64,000 nucleotides of DNA, from positions 3,007,501-3,071,500 of the forward strand of contig NZ_CP106679.1 of assembly GCF_025502585.1 (NCBI RefSeq), in the 5' to 3' direction. Every line of letters starts with the position of its first letter. The first letter of the stretch is position 1. The notes under the pieces were generated by a model. That model was not told the DNA's origin and ran no database searches. It saw nothing but the letters and a program-made list of their open reading frames with translations. The translations under genes were made by a program, and so were the position numbers. Of this stretch, positions 16,373-25,066 are shown in pieces. The DNA is from Reichenbachiella agarivorans (GTDB lineage Bacteria > Bacteroidota > Bacteroidia > Cytophagales > Cyclobacteriaceae).

Positions 16373-18202
16373 ATGAATCATACATTGTTAAAATGTATGC
16401 GGAAAGAGACTTACTGGCTGGTAAGTCTCTTTTTTGCATTCATGTCATGGAGTTGTCAATCTAATCAGACAACTCATGAAAAAGGAGACAATCCTTTCGA
16501 TGAGGTTAAGGCCATGTTTTTAGTAGATATGGATAGTTGTCTCTATTACATAGACCTGGTTGCCGATAGTACTTCTGCAGAACATGTACAAGAATATTTT
16601 GTTCGATCCAGAAATTACTTTAAACAAATGGAGCCGATCCTTTCTTTTGCGGAAGTGGATAACTACAGCACCTTAATCCAGCCCAATTTACTTAAGGTAG
16701 AAGAAGAAGATCAAACCAATATAAGAATCAAAGAGCCACAAGGCTATCAAGTTTTGGAAGAAATGATTTTTGGAGAGGATGAGTTTAGTCATGCTGAAGT
16801 TATACAAAGGGCACTATGGATCAAAAATCGTTTGAGCCTCATTCGCAAGAATTTATTCTTTGACAAATATCAGACTTACCATTTCTTATGGCTGCTGCGT
16901 CATGGGATCATACGGACAGCTTTCACTGGAATCACTGGGTTTGATTCACCAGTTTTGGCTAGTTCACTCAATGATGCAGTAATTACATATGGAAGCTTGA
17001 TGTCATATATGGAGATATTCGAATCTGAGTTTAGGGACGCAAACCTACTCGATCAATGGCGTGAAGAAATTAAACAATCACAGAAATTATTGAGAGAAGG
17101 TGAATTCGAAACTTTTGATCGGTATGATTTCATACGCAATCATACTCAGCATCAAATTGATCTATGGAATCAGACAGTAACAGATTGGGGGGTGAGTTTT
17201 CCATTTGAATTGGCAGTTAAGAATGATGCAAAGAATTTGTTTTCGCAACAATCGTTTAATGTCGACTATTTTTCGAGTAGGTTTTCTGCACCTATGGATT
17301 CTCAGACCGTTTTGCTAGGCAAGCAGCTCTTTGTAGACACTCGGTTATCCAAGGATGGTAAAATGAGTTGTTCGAGTTGCCATCAGGCCGATCGTGCATT
17401 TACTGATGGCTTGCCGAAATCTCTGGGTAATCTAGGAAAACCCGTGTTGCGCAACTCTCCGACATTGATGTATGCGGGGTTTCAACATGCTTTCTTTTAT
17501 GATCTTAGAGCGGGTAATTTAGAAGGTCAGATCGTGGGTGTGATCCAAGCCAATGATGAGTTTCATTCTGATCTGGAGACCATGACACAGATGGTTCAAT
17601 CAGACAGTGTCTATGAGCCACGATTCAATGCGATTTACAAAACAGGAGTCACAGAGGCCAATATCAGAAATGCCCTTGCTAATTATATTAGAAGTTTAGC
17701 TCCCTTCAATTCTAAGTTTGATCAAAGTATGAAAAAATCAGAAGTAATACTGGATGATTTGGAGATCAAAGGGTTCAATCTCTTTATGGGAAAGGCAGCA
17801 TGTGCAACTTGCCATTTCCCTCCGTTCTTTAATGGTACGGTACCACCACGCTATGCAGAGAGTGAGATGGAATCTCTAGGAGTTCCGAGTCATGCCAACA
17901 ACCGAGAGATCGATAGTGATTTAGGAAGATATGATGTATTCAGAACGGAGGAGAGAAAGCACTTCTTTAAAACACCAACGATACGCAATATTGCGTTAAC
18001 CGCTCCATACATGCACAATGGTGTGTATGAAACGTTGGAAGAGGTCATGGATTTCTACAACCAAGGTGGAGGCGCAGGGATGGGATTTGACCTGCCTAAT
18101 CAGACACTTCCTTTTGATTCCTTGAGTTTGGATCAGTCAGAGATTGATGCAATCGTGGCATTTATGCGTACACTGACAGATACAAGAGAGGCTACTTATT
18201 GA
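16373..18202 (+). CDS. Di-haem cytochrome c peroxidase (MauG/CcpA type) with imelysin-like N-terminus
   Basis: 609 aa from the ATG at 16373; an ATG at 16397 would also give a complete lipoprotein signal (MSWSC). Residues about 35-290 are helical with GYQVLEEMIFGED, resembling the GxHxxE-type motif of imelysins (iron-regulated helical proteins). The C-terminal half is a CCP/MauG domain with two haem sites, CSSCH (333-337) and CATCH (477-481), plus the usual TPTIRNIALTAPYMHNG and GGAGMGFD. It may reduce hydrogen peroxide or oxidise a partner protein in the periplasm. It follows the PhoX-like lipoprotein directly, suggesting one functional pair. Confidence 0.87.
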   Translation: MNHTLLKCMRKETYWLVSLFFAFMSWSCQSNQTTHEKGDNPFDEVKAMFLVDMDSCLYYIDLVADSTSAEHVQEYFVRSRNYFKQMEPILSFAEVDNYSTLIQPNLLKVEEEDQTNIRIKEPQGYQVLEEMIFGEDEFSHAEVIQRALWIKNRLSLIRKNLFFDKYQTYHFLWLLRHGIIRTAFTGITGFDSPVLASSLNDAVITYGSLMSYMEIFESEFRDANLLDQWREEIKQSQKLLREGEFETFDRYDFIRNHTQHQIDLWNQTVTDWGVSFPFELAVKNDAKNLFSQQSFNVDYFSSRFSAPMDSQTVLLGKQLFVDTRLSKDGKMSCSSCHQADRAFTDGLPKSLGNLGKPVLRNSPTLMYAGFQHAFFYDLRAGNLEGQIVGVIQANDEFHSDLETMTQMVQSDSVYEPRFNAIYKTGVTEANIRNALANYIRSLAPFNSKFDQSMKKSEVILDDLEIKGFNLFMGKAACATCHFPPFFNGTVPPRYAESEMESLGVPSHANNREIDSDLGRYDVFRTEERKHFFKTPTIRNIALTAPYMHNGVYETLEEVMDFYNQGGGAGMGFDLPNQTLPFDSLSLDQSEIDAIVAFMRTLTDTREATY

Positions 18203-18286
18203 GAATTGTAGGTATAGGCTGGGAGGATATGCTGTTGCTAGGGTTTTGGTATCTTTGATTTATCAAACTTTTAAGTCTCTTCTGAT

Positions 18287-18322
18287 CAGGTAGGGGAATT
18301 TAAATCTTGGTTGGATCGTTAG
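18287..18322 (+). pseudogene. 3' remnant of a LytTR regulator gene
   Basis: The frame QVGEFKSWLDR plus TAG copies the end of the LytTR regulator (RVGEFKSWLDS plus TAA at 14455). A 24-base core is identical (18293-18316 and 14426-14449); the last codon and stop differ. No more of the gene is present upstream. Together with the intact gene it flanks the PhoX-like and peroxidase genes. Confidence 0.7.
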
Positions 18323-18419
18323 CATTATTTTATGACTACTTAATCTATTTATGAATTGGTTTCGTAAGTAGTTTGACTATTATGAAAAAAAGAAGGTTTA
18401 ATCATAAAATAGAAGCCAC

Positions 18420-19022
18420 ATGAAGCTATTAGTTTTTATATCAATAATTATCAGTGCAATTTTGCCGAATAAACAATTAGAAGCCAAAGGAATGGATATA
18501 GCAACGTTTGGAAATGGATGTTTCTGGTGTACAGAAGCCATTTTTCAGGATTTAAAGGGAGTAAGCAAGGTAGAGTCAGGATACTCCGGGGGCAAGACAG
18601 TCAATCCCACCTACAAGGAAGTATGTACAGGTACCACAGGGCATGCTGAGGTGTTGCAAATTACTTTTGATCCAGCTGTGATCACATATTCTGAGCTGTT
18701 GGAGGTGTTTTGGAAGACCCATGATCCGACGACACTCAACCGCCAAGGCAATGATGTGGGTACGCAATATCGCTCAGTGATTTATTATCACAATGCCGAG
18801 CAAAAGACATTGGCAGAGAAATACAAGAAGGAGCTCAACGATGGGAAGGTCTATCCAGATCCTGTTGTGACTGAAATCACTGCCTTTTCCAAGTTTTACG
18901 TAGCGGAGGATTACCATCAAAATTATTATAACCAGCATGGTTCAGAACCTTATTGCAATTTTGTGATCCAGCCCAAAGTGGAGAAATTCAGAAAAATATT
19001 CAAAGACAAACTCAAGGACTAG
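18420..19022 (+). CDS. msrA: Peptide-methionine (S)-S-oxide reductase, exported
   Basis: 200 aa. The N-terminal 23 residues are hydrophobic and look like a signal peptide, so the enzyme probably works in the periplasm. The catalytic motif GCFWC (33-37) carries the active Cys34; [35 protein letters not shown] and DYHQNYY complete the MsrA signature. It reduces methionine S-sulfoxide in proteins. The small gene that follows starts at the base after its stop and is cotranscribed. Confidence 0.95.
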   Translation: MKLLVFISIIISAILPNKQLEAKGMDIATFGNGCFWCTEAIFQDLKGVSKVESGYSGGKTVNPTYKEVCTGTTGHAEVLQITFDPAVITYSELLEVFWKTHDPTTLNRQGNDVGTQYRSVIYYHNAEQKTLAEKYKKELNDGKVYPDPVVTEITAFSKFYVAEDYHQNYYNQHGSEPYCNFVIQPKVEKFRKIFKDKLKD

Positions 19023-19253
19023 GTGAAGAAAGTAAAGATGATATGGGATATGCGTGGTGGGGATGCCAAAGGGATGGCAGAGCACCACGCCATCCATCTC
19101 AAAGAATATGCAGCCAAGTGGAAAATGACACTCCACGAAGCAGGTACAGAAGTAGTCAATGATGTCTATGTGGTGGCTTACATGATCATAGACGAAAGCG
19201 ACATGATCACTGTAAGGGACAACCTGAGACCGCACCGCGCAGAGTATGCTTGA
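19023..19253 (+). CDS. Small conserved protein, unknown
   Basis: 76 aa with a GTG start at 19023 (71 aa if the ATG at 19038 is used). The pattern MIWDMRGGDAKGMAEHH, followed by HLKEYA and ending MITVRDNLRPHRAE, matches a short protein I recall from many Bacteroidota with no assigned function. The GTG version gives the MKKVK start typical of such proteins. It is soluble with no cysteines. Coupled to msrA. Confidence 0.75.
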   Translation: MKKVKMIWDMRGGDAKGMAEHHAIHLKEYAAKWKMTLHEAGTEVVNDVYVVAYMIIDESDMITVRDNLRPHRAEYA

Positions 19254-19257
19254 TCAA

Positions 19258-19292
19258 AAGTCCATGGTCTATTGTCAATAGTCCATGGACTT
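19258..19292 (+). terminator. Hairpin after the msrA unit
   Basis: A near-perfect 35-base palindrome: AAGTCCATGG pairs with CCATGGACTT, and CTATTG with CAATAG inside. It begins five bases after the small gene's stop. Confidence 0.65.
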
Positions 19293-19389
19293 GAATTTCA
19301 AATATTAAATTTCAAATCATTAATTCTATAGAATCATCGTTTTTCGTTTATTTTCGAGCCGACAACAAACCCGACATTAATTACACTCA

Positions 19390-20259
19390 ATGTCTGACAA
19401 TAGGATTACTTTTCTGATACAGTGCGAGGATAGCAAAGGCATCATCGCCAAGGTTACCACTTTTTTTTACGATGAGGGATTCAATATCCTCACCTGTCAG
19501 CAGTTTACGGACAACATCGAGGATGCTTATTTCATGAGAGTCAGTTTGGATGCCAAGGATTTGGTCATGTCTAGAACTGAGTTGGAAGAGAGATTTGCTG
19601 TGATAGCAGCTCCCTTGAAGTTGGACTGGAAAGTGTACTACTCGGTAGATAAAACCAATGTAGCCATCTTGGCCTCTAAGACCAGTCATTGTCTGTTCGA
19701 TCTCCTAGAAAAACATAGCGAAGGTAAGCTCAACTGCAACATACCGCTCATCATCAGCAACCATGATACAGTCAAGTATGTCGCGGATCAGTTCAAGATT
19801 CCATTTTATCACTTGCCCGTTACCAGCGAAAACTGGGAAGCACAGCAGCGAGAAATCAAAAGGTTGCTACAAGATCATCAGGTGGATTTGGTGGTGATGG
19901 CGCGATTCATGCGCATCCTTTCCTCCGAGTTCATCAACTCATTCAAAGAGAAAATCATCAACATTCATCATGCCTTTTTGCCGGCATTTCAAGGAGCCAA
20001 TCCATACAAGCGTGCCTATGAGCGTGGTGTGAAGATGATAGGAGCGACGGCACACTATGCGACAGATGACCTAGACGAGGGGCCGATCATTGAGCAAGAC
20101 GTGGAGCGTGTGTCACATGCAAGTTCGCCAGCGGGTTTGACGCAGATTGGCTCAGAAATCGAGCGTAAAGTGCTTTCCAAGGCTGTGAAATTCCACCTAG
20201 ATCACCGCATCATCGTGACAGACAACCGTACGATTGTATTTCCAGAGACGGAAGGCTGA
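19390..20259 (+). CDS. purU: Formyltetrahydrofolate deformylase
   Basis: 289 aa. An N-terminal ACT domain (about 5-80, RITFLIQCEDSKGIIAKVT) precedes a formyltransferase-fold domain with NCNIPLIISNH, MARFMRILS, INIHHAFLPAFQGANPY, GATAHYATDDLDEGPII and EQDVERVSH. PurU hydrolyses 10-formyl-THF to formate and THF, balancing one-carbon pools and supplying formate for PurT. Length and motifs are standard. Confidence 0.95.
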   Translation: MSDNRITFLIQCEDSKGIIAKVTTFFYDEGFNILTCQQFTDNIEDAYFMRVSLDAKDLVMSRTELEERFAVIAAPLKLDWKVYYSVDKTNVAILASKTSHCLFDLLEKHSEGKLNCNIPLIISNHDTVKYVADQFKIPFYHLPVTSENWEAQQREIKRLLQDHQVDLVVMARFMRILSSEFINSFKEKIINIHHAFLPAFQGANPYKRAYERGVKMIGATAHYATDDLDEGPIIEQDVERVSHASSPAGLTQIGSEIERKVLSKAVKFHLDHRIIVTDNRTIVFPETEG

Positions 20260-20278
20260 TTTTTGTAGATGTTAGTAG

Positions 20279-20300
20279 CTAGACTTTAGATTCTAGACTA
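20279..20300. repeat. Intergenic TAGACTTTAGATTCTAGA-type element
   Basis: A short, partly palindromic string between two convergent genes, related to the strings at 12486-12545 and 52292-52308. Confidence 0.4.
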
Positions 20301-20322
20301 TTAATTTCTTTAGGTAAGCGTA

Positions 20323-20892
20323 CTACAACGTAAACTTCTTCAAATCCAACACGCATCTTTCGTGTTGTAGGAGTTCTTCATGAGCCTCGTCCATGATGAC
20401 AGCAGATACTTCTTTGATTTTGCTACGGAAGTCTTTCTTCAGTTCTTTTCTCTTAATAGCTTCTAGAAAAAGTCTGACTTCTTCTTGCGATTCTAGTATC
20501 AATGCTGGCACCTGAGTCGGCTTGTCGTCATCACCTTTGGCGACCATGGTGACATAGGAGTTGTTGGTTTTTTTGACCGTATTTTCTTTTACATTTTCCG
20601 CAATGACGTTGATCCCTACTACCAGCGATGAGTTGCCTACATGTACGACAGCAGCTCTGAGATGTACGAGATCACCTACCTCTACAGGCTCAAGGAAGTC
20701 GACATTGTCCACTGATACCGTCACACAATAGTTGCCTGCATGTTTGCTGGCACAGGCATACGCTACCTTGTCAATCAACGACAGCAAAATCCCCCCGTGG
20801 ATTTTTCCTCCAAAATTGGCATAAGAAGGAATCATCAATTCAGTGATGGTGGTTTTGGAAAAGTTGACTGGCTTTGCTTTTTGTGTGTTCAT
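20323..20892 (-). CDS. Acyl-CoA thioesterase (hotdog fold, YciA-like)
   Basis: 189 aa from the ATG at 20890-20892; a longer frame from 20931 has no supporting context. The hotdog signature is present: ANFGGKIHGGILLSLIDKVAYACASKHAG, then SVDNVDFLEPVEVGDLV. The C-terminal 40 residues form a charged helical tail. It hydrolyses acyl-CoA esters in the cytosol; chain-length preference cannot be told. It is monocistronic and convergent with purU. Confidence 0.9.
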   Translation of the reverse strand: MNTQKAKPVNFSKTTITELMIPSYANFGGKIHGGILLSLIDKVAYACASKHAGNYCVTVSVDNVDFLEPVEVGDLVHLRAAVVHVGNSSLVVGINVIAENVKENTVKKTNNSYVTMVAKGDDDKPTQVPALILESQEEVRLFLEAIKRKELKKDFRSKIKEVSAVIMDEAHEELLQHERCVLDLKKFTL

Positions 20893-21000
20893 GATATGGT
20901 TTGACAATACTAGATGAGCGAAAATAAGCACAATAGTCTATCAGCGGAACATTAGCGATTCATTTTTTGATTTAATCCTCAAACAAGTAGAGATTTGCAG

Positions 21001-23196
21001 ATGTCCAATACCAAGGTACTTCTAGTCACTCCTCCCTTTACTCAGCTGAATACTCCCTACCCGGGCACCTGCTACATCAAGGGCTATCTCAATACCTTGG
21101 GTGTTGAATCTTATCAAATGGACTTGGGGATAGAGGTCATCCTCCGTCTTTTCTCCCAAAAGAAACTAATAGAACTGTTTGATGTGGAGCCCACAGAGTC
21201 TGTGTCGGACAACTCACAGCGGATCTACCAGTTACGGGAGGACTACATTGCTACAGTGGATACGGTGATCCGTTTTTTACAGCACAAGAACCCGACTTTG
21301 GCCTATTCGATTGTGGAGCGTGATCTTTTGCCAGAGGCGAGCCGGTTCGAGCAGTTGGACGACTTGGAGTGGGCGTTTGGGAATCTCGGTGTGCAGGACA
21401 AAGCCAGACATTTGGCGACTTTGTATCTGGAGGATTTGGCGGATTATATCAAGGAAGTGGCTGACCCATTCTTTGGGTTTAGTCGCTATGCCGAGCGATT
21501 GGGGATGTCGGCATCTTCTTTTGACTCGATGCAGGAGGCATTGGATGGCCCCATGACCTTTACTGATCATATATTGATTCAGGTGTTGGAGGAGGTGATC
21601 AAGGTACAGCAACCTACGATGGTTTGTTTGTCGGTTCCATTTCCAGGCAATCTCTATGGTGCCTTTCGTTGCGGTCAGTATCTCAAGACGCAGTATCCTG
21701 AGATCAAGGTCTTGATGGGTGGGGGATATCCCAATACAGAATTACGCTCCCTTTCGGACCCGAGAGTTTTCAAATACATAGACTTCATCACCCTAGATGA
21801 TGGTGAGCGACCTGTCAAGAATCTCATTGAGTTTCTAGAGGGGAAAAGAGAAAAAGCACTGCTGAAACGGACTTTTTGCCTAGAGGAGAACAAGGTGGTT
21901 TATATCAATGGATCCAAAGAAGGAGACATCCCTTTCACTCAGACGGGCACGCCTGACTATGCCAATCTGCCGATAGATAAATACCTGTCTGTGCTGGAGG
22001 TAGCCAATCCGATGCACAGGCTGTGGAGTGATGGTCGCTGGAACAAACTCACCATGGCACATGGTTGCTATTGGAAGAAGTGCAGTTTCTGTGATATTTC
22101 CCTCGATTATATCAAAAATTATGAGCCAGTCAGTGCGTCCATTCTCTGTGACAGGATGCAGGAGCAAATGGCACAAACGGGCGAGAGTGGTTTCCATTTC
22201 GTAGACGAAGCTGCTCCACCAGCCTTGATGAAGGAGTTGGCGCTGGAGATTTTGCGACGTAAACTGGTGGTGACTTGGTGGACGAATATCCGTTTTGAGA
22301 GTCGCTTTACCCCAGACCTCTGTCGCCTCTTGAGAGCTTCTGGATGTATTGCAGTTTCGGGTGGACTGGAGGTAGCCTCTGATCGCTTGCTAGAGAAGAT
22401 GAAAAAAGGGGTGACTGTAGAGCAGGTCGCACAAGTGTCTCAGAATTTTACCGAATCGGGCATCATGGTGCATGCCTATCTGATGTATGGATTCCCGACG
22501 CAGACGGATCAGGAGACGATAGACTCGCTGGAGATGGTGCGCCAGTTGTTCATGCACGGGGTGATTCAGTCTGGTTTTTGGCATCAGTTTGCCATGACGG
22601 CTCATGCACCTGCTGGATTAGAACCAGCGTTCTTTGGGGTGGAGCGTGTCGGGCCAGTGCATCAGGGATTTGCCAACAATGACCTCCAACATGTCGATAC
22701 ACTGGGCGCAGATCATGTGCAATACAGCGAGGGATTGAAAAAGTCCCTATTCAACTACATGCACGGTCTGTGTTTTGATTATCCCCTGCAAGAGTGGTTT
22801 GATTTTCATGTACCAGTGACTAGTGTTGCTCCCCACTACATTGAGAGTGCTTTGACTACTAATCCTGGAACCTATATCAGTGATTCTTCCAGAGCTGTAT
22901 GGTTGGCTGCCGTACCTGCATTGAGCTTTTATGAGAAGAGAAAAAAGGGCAAAGTGAATCTCAGAGCGCGCCTCTCACTAGAGCTCAAGTCGCACAGTAT
23001 CGATGTGACTGCTGAGGAAAAAGAAGGGAAGTGGCTGCATGACTTTCTACAGCGTATGTCTTTGAGATCCCAAGAGAAAGTTACGTTTTCTGTCCTTAAA
23101 CAAGCTTATGAGCAGGATTTCGGGCAGCCCATTGAGCGCTTGATCCATGGTCAAGCTTGGCAGGAGTTGAAAAACACAGCTTTGTTGATTGTATAA
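21001..23196 (+). CDS. B12-binding-domain radical SAM protein
   Basis: 731 aa from the ATG at 21001. The N-terminus (VLLVTPPFTQLNTPYPG; about 185-270 with LSVPFPGNLYGAFRCGQYLK and LMGGGYPNTELR) fits a cobalamin-binding-like Rossmann domain. The radical SAM core has the cluster motif GCYWKKCSFC, spaced CX4CX2C as in one branch of B12-type radical SAM proteins, then HFVDEAAPP and GGLEVASDRLLEKMKKGV. The substrate is unknown. It precedes a lipoprotein gene by 55 bases, and the two may be cotranscribed. Confidence 0.85.
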   Translation: MSNTKVLLVTPPFTQLNTPYPGTCYIKGYLNTLGVESYQMDLGIEVILRLFSQKKLIELFDVEPTESVSDNSQRIYQLREDYIATVDTVIRFLQHKNPTLAYSIVERDLLPEASRFEQLDDLEWAFGNLGVQDKARHLATLYLEDLADYIKEVADPFFGFSRYAERLGMSASSFDSMQEALDGPMTFTDHILIQVLEEVIKVQQPTMVCLSVPFPGNLYGAFRCGQYLKTQYPEIKVLMGGGYPNTELRSLSDPRVFKYIDFITLDDGERPVKNLIEFLEGKREKALLKRTFCLEENKVVYINGSKEGDIPFTQTGTPDYANLPIDKYLSVLEVANPMHRLWSDGRWNKLTMAHGCYWKKCSFCDISLDYIKNYEPVSASILCDRMQEQMAQTGESGFHFVDEAAPPALMKELALEILRRKLVVTWWTNIRFESRFTPDLCRLLRASGCIAVSGGLEVASDRLLEKMKKGVTVEQVAQVSQNFTESGIMVHAYLMYGFPTQTDQETIDSLEMVRQLFMHGVIQSGFWHQFAMTAHAPAGLEPAFFGVERVGPVHQGFANNDLQHVDTLGADHVQYSEGLKKSLFNYMHGLCFDYPLQEWFDFHVPVTSVAPHYIESALTTNPGTYISDSSRAVWLAAVPALSFYEKRKKGKVNLRARLSLELKSHSIDVTAEEKEGKWLHDFLQRMSLRSQEKVTFSVLKQAYEQDFGQPIERLIHGQAWQELKNTALLIV

Positions 23197-23251
23197 ATCA
23201 ATGTATATTTCACTCCTTTGTAGGAGGGTTGTATCATTAATAATTTGGATT

Positions 23252-24403
23252 ATGAAAACGAGACAGTATACAGTACTTTATTTCCTTATCATCTCGATGT
23301 TGGGGTTTGCTTGTGGATCGGCCAAAAAACTGTACGAGCAAGGTGATTATTACCAAGCGGTACTCAAGTCTGCGGACAAGCTCCGCAAGAATCCAGATCA
23401 CTCCAAGACCAAAGCAGCACTCAGAGAAGCCTATCCGATGGCGGTCAATGATTTGCTCGATCAAGTGCGTAGGGCGGAGGTCTCCAACCCGATGTTTGCC
23501 AATACCGAGTCTGTTTATATTTTCGAAAAGCTCAACCGAATGTATGACGAGATCAAGCGATCACCCGGCGCACTCAAGGTCATTCCTAATCCGACAAGTT
23601 ATTACCAGCAATTGGCCCAATCCAAACTGGCAGCTGCCGAAGAGCAGTATGCAGAGGGTATCAAGGAACTCAATGTAGGCAGACGCGCCAATGCAAAAAT
23701 CGCCTATGCATATTTTCAGATGGCGAACAAGTTTGAGCCTAACTATAAAGATGTGCAGGACAAAATCGAGGAAGCCTACAGCAGTGCTATTCTCACGGTG
23801 CTGGCACAGCTCCAACCTGTACAATCTCAGGCCTACCAGTTGAGTGGAGACTTCTTTTACGATCAGGTCAAAAAGGTCTTTAGACAAATTGAAGGCAATG
23901 AATTCATTCGTTTTTATACTCCCGAGGAGGCCCAAAGAGTGAATCTCCAGCGACCACATCATGTGCTGACCATGAACTTCTTGGATTTTGTGGTAGGAGA
24001 GACCCATACCCAAGAGCGAATCGAAAAAGTCGAGCGAGACAGCGTCGTAGTGGGACAGGTTAAAATGGACGATGGCAGTATCAAGAAAGTCTACAACACC
24101 GTCTCTGCCAAACTCACGATCCGTAGGATGGAGGTCGTATCTGGCGGTATCCTGCGCTACCATATTCAGGACGAATATTCCTCCGTCTCACTGCGCAAAG
24201 AAGACTTGCGAGGGGAGTTTGTTTGGTACAACCAGTGGGGGAGCTTTAATGGTGACGAGCGCGCACTGAGCAAGGAGCAACTGGCGATCTGCAATGGCAA
24301 GATGATCATGCCACCACCTCCACAAGAACTCTTCGTAGAGTTTACCAGGCCAATCTACAGTCAGCTCAGTAGTCAGTTGACTCGCTTCTACGATGGATAT
24401 TGA
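23252..24403 (+). CDS. Lipoprotein with TPR-like N-terminal region, unknown
   Basis: 383 aa from the ATG at 23252. The lipoprotein signal ends in GFAC (near residue 20). Helical repeats follow (LYEQGDYYQAVLKSADKL, residues 26-60, and further helices to about 190), then a mixed beta region with RIEKVERDSVVV, VSAKLTIRRMEVVSGG and YHIQDEYSS. No catalytic motif is visible. A Bacteroidota envelope lipoprotein of unknown function. Confidence 0.75.
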   Translation: MKTRQYTVLYFLIISMLGFACGSAKKLYEQGDYYQAVLKSADKLRKNPDHSKTKAALREAYPMAVNDLLDQVRRAEVSNPMFANTESVYIFEKLNRMYDEIKRSPGALKVIPNPTSYYQQLAQSKLAAAEEQYAEGIKELNVGRRANAKIAYAYFQMANKFEPNYKDVQDKIEEAYSSAILTVLAQLQPVQSQAYQLSGDFFYDQVKKVFRQIEGNEFIRFYTPEEAQRVNLQRPHHVLTMNFLDFVVGETHTQERIEKVERDSVVVGQVKMDDGSIKKVYNTVSAKLTIRRMEVVSGGILRYHIQDEYSSVSLRKEDLRGEFVWYNQWGSFNGDERALSKEQLAICNGKMIMPPPPQELFVEFTRPIYSQLSSQLTRFYDGY

Positions 24404-24537
24404 TTTAGATTCATGAATCAAACTTAAGGGATAAGAAAGAACGTCTTGGTTCTGAAACTATGCTTGTGACGGATGCGGCAATGTCATACTTTTCAGCGGC
24501 GCAACAGTTTTTTAGTCCAGTTTTATGACTTTCTTTA

Positions 24538-24739
24538 GCGGTTTTGTAATTAACTGCTGCGGTTTTGCGATTTTTTGTTGCGGTTATATCATTATATTTT
24601 TCGATTTTGCGATTTTAAAATACGTTTTTACTGTTTTCTTATTCGATTTATCAATCGACTTCTGATTTTTTGTTATTCTTTGATTCGGTTTTGCGATATA
24701 TTATTGCCTTTTTACAATTTTTAGAATCGATTTTACGAT
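24538..24739. repeat. Five degenerate copies of a 13-base motif
   Basis: Copies start at 24538 (GCGGTTTTGTAAT), 24559 (GCGGTTTTGCGAT), 24601 (TCGATTTTGCGAT), 24685 (TCGGTTTTGCGAT) and 24727 (TCGATTTTACGAT). The spacing is irregular and the surroundings are T-rich on this strand. Confidence 0.5.
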
Positions 24740-24936
24740 ATCGAGAATCGTCCTAGGAAAAGTTGACAGGTTATAGATAAATATTGATATGAGTTTGCAA
24801 TGTAACTAACCCTAGTTGGTACTCTACAGGGATAGTAGGAATCATGTGTTGGGTATACGGCTAGGGGTTTTCTTGCATTGCGATAGATTTTGGGGGATGT
24901 CGAGCAATTTGGGAGCTGCCTGCTCTGCAGTCTGGT

Positions 24937-24957
24937 ACCGTAGCCCAAAGCTACGGT
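24937..24957 (+). terminator. Hairpin with T-run
   Basis: A perfect 8-base stem (ACCGTAGC / GCTACGGT) with loop CCAAA, followed by CAGTTTTTGG. It could end a transcript from the left, but it lies over 500 bases after the lipoprotein gene. Confidence 0.45.
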
Positions 24958-25013
24958 CAGTTTTTGGTAGAATGAGTCCGTGGTATTTTAGGTATTGACA
25001 AATGAGACATAAA

Positions 25014-25043
25014 AAAGCCTTTCTGGATTTCCAGAAAGGCTTT
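25014..25043 (-). terminator. Terminator of the RND efflux operon
   Basis: A perfect 13-base stem (AAAGCCTTTCTGG and its complement) with a four-base loop. On the minus strand it ends in six T residues, 24 bases after the operon's last stop codon. Confidence 0.85.
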
Positions 25044-25066
25044 AGGATTCATAACAATGTTATTTT

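Larger units (their letters stand above)
24404..25066. other. 663-base intergenic region with degenerate repeats
   Basis: No ORF is supported. The left half (24538-24739) has five copies of a 13-base motif like KCGRTTTTGCGAT. The right half has a hairpin at 24937-24957 and the RND operon terminator at 25014-25043. Confidence 0.6.
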
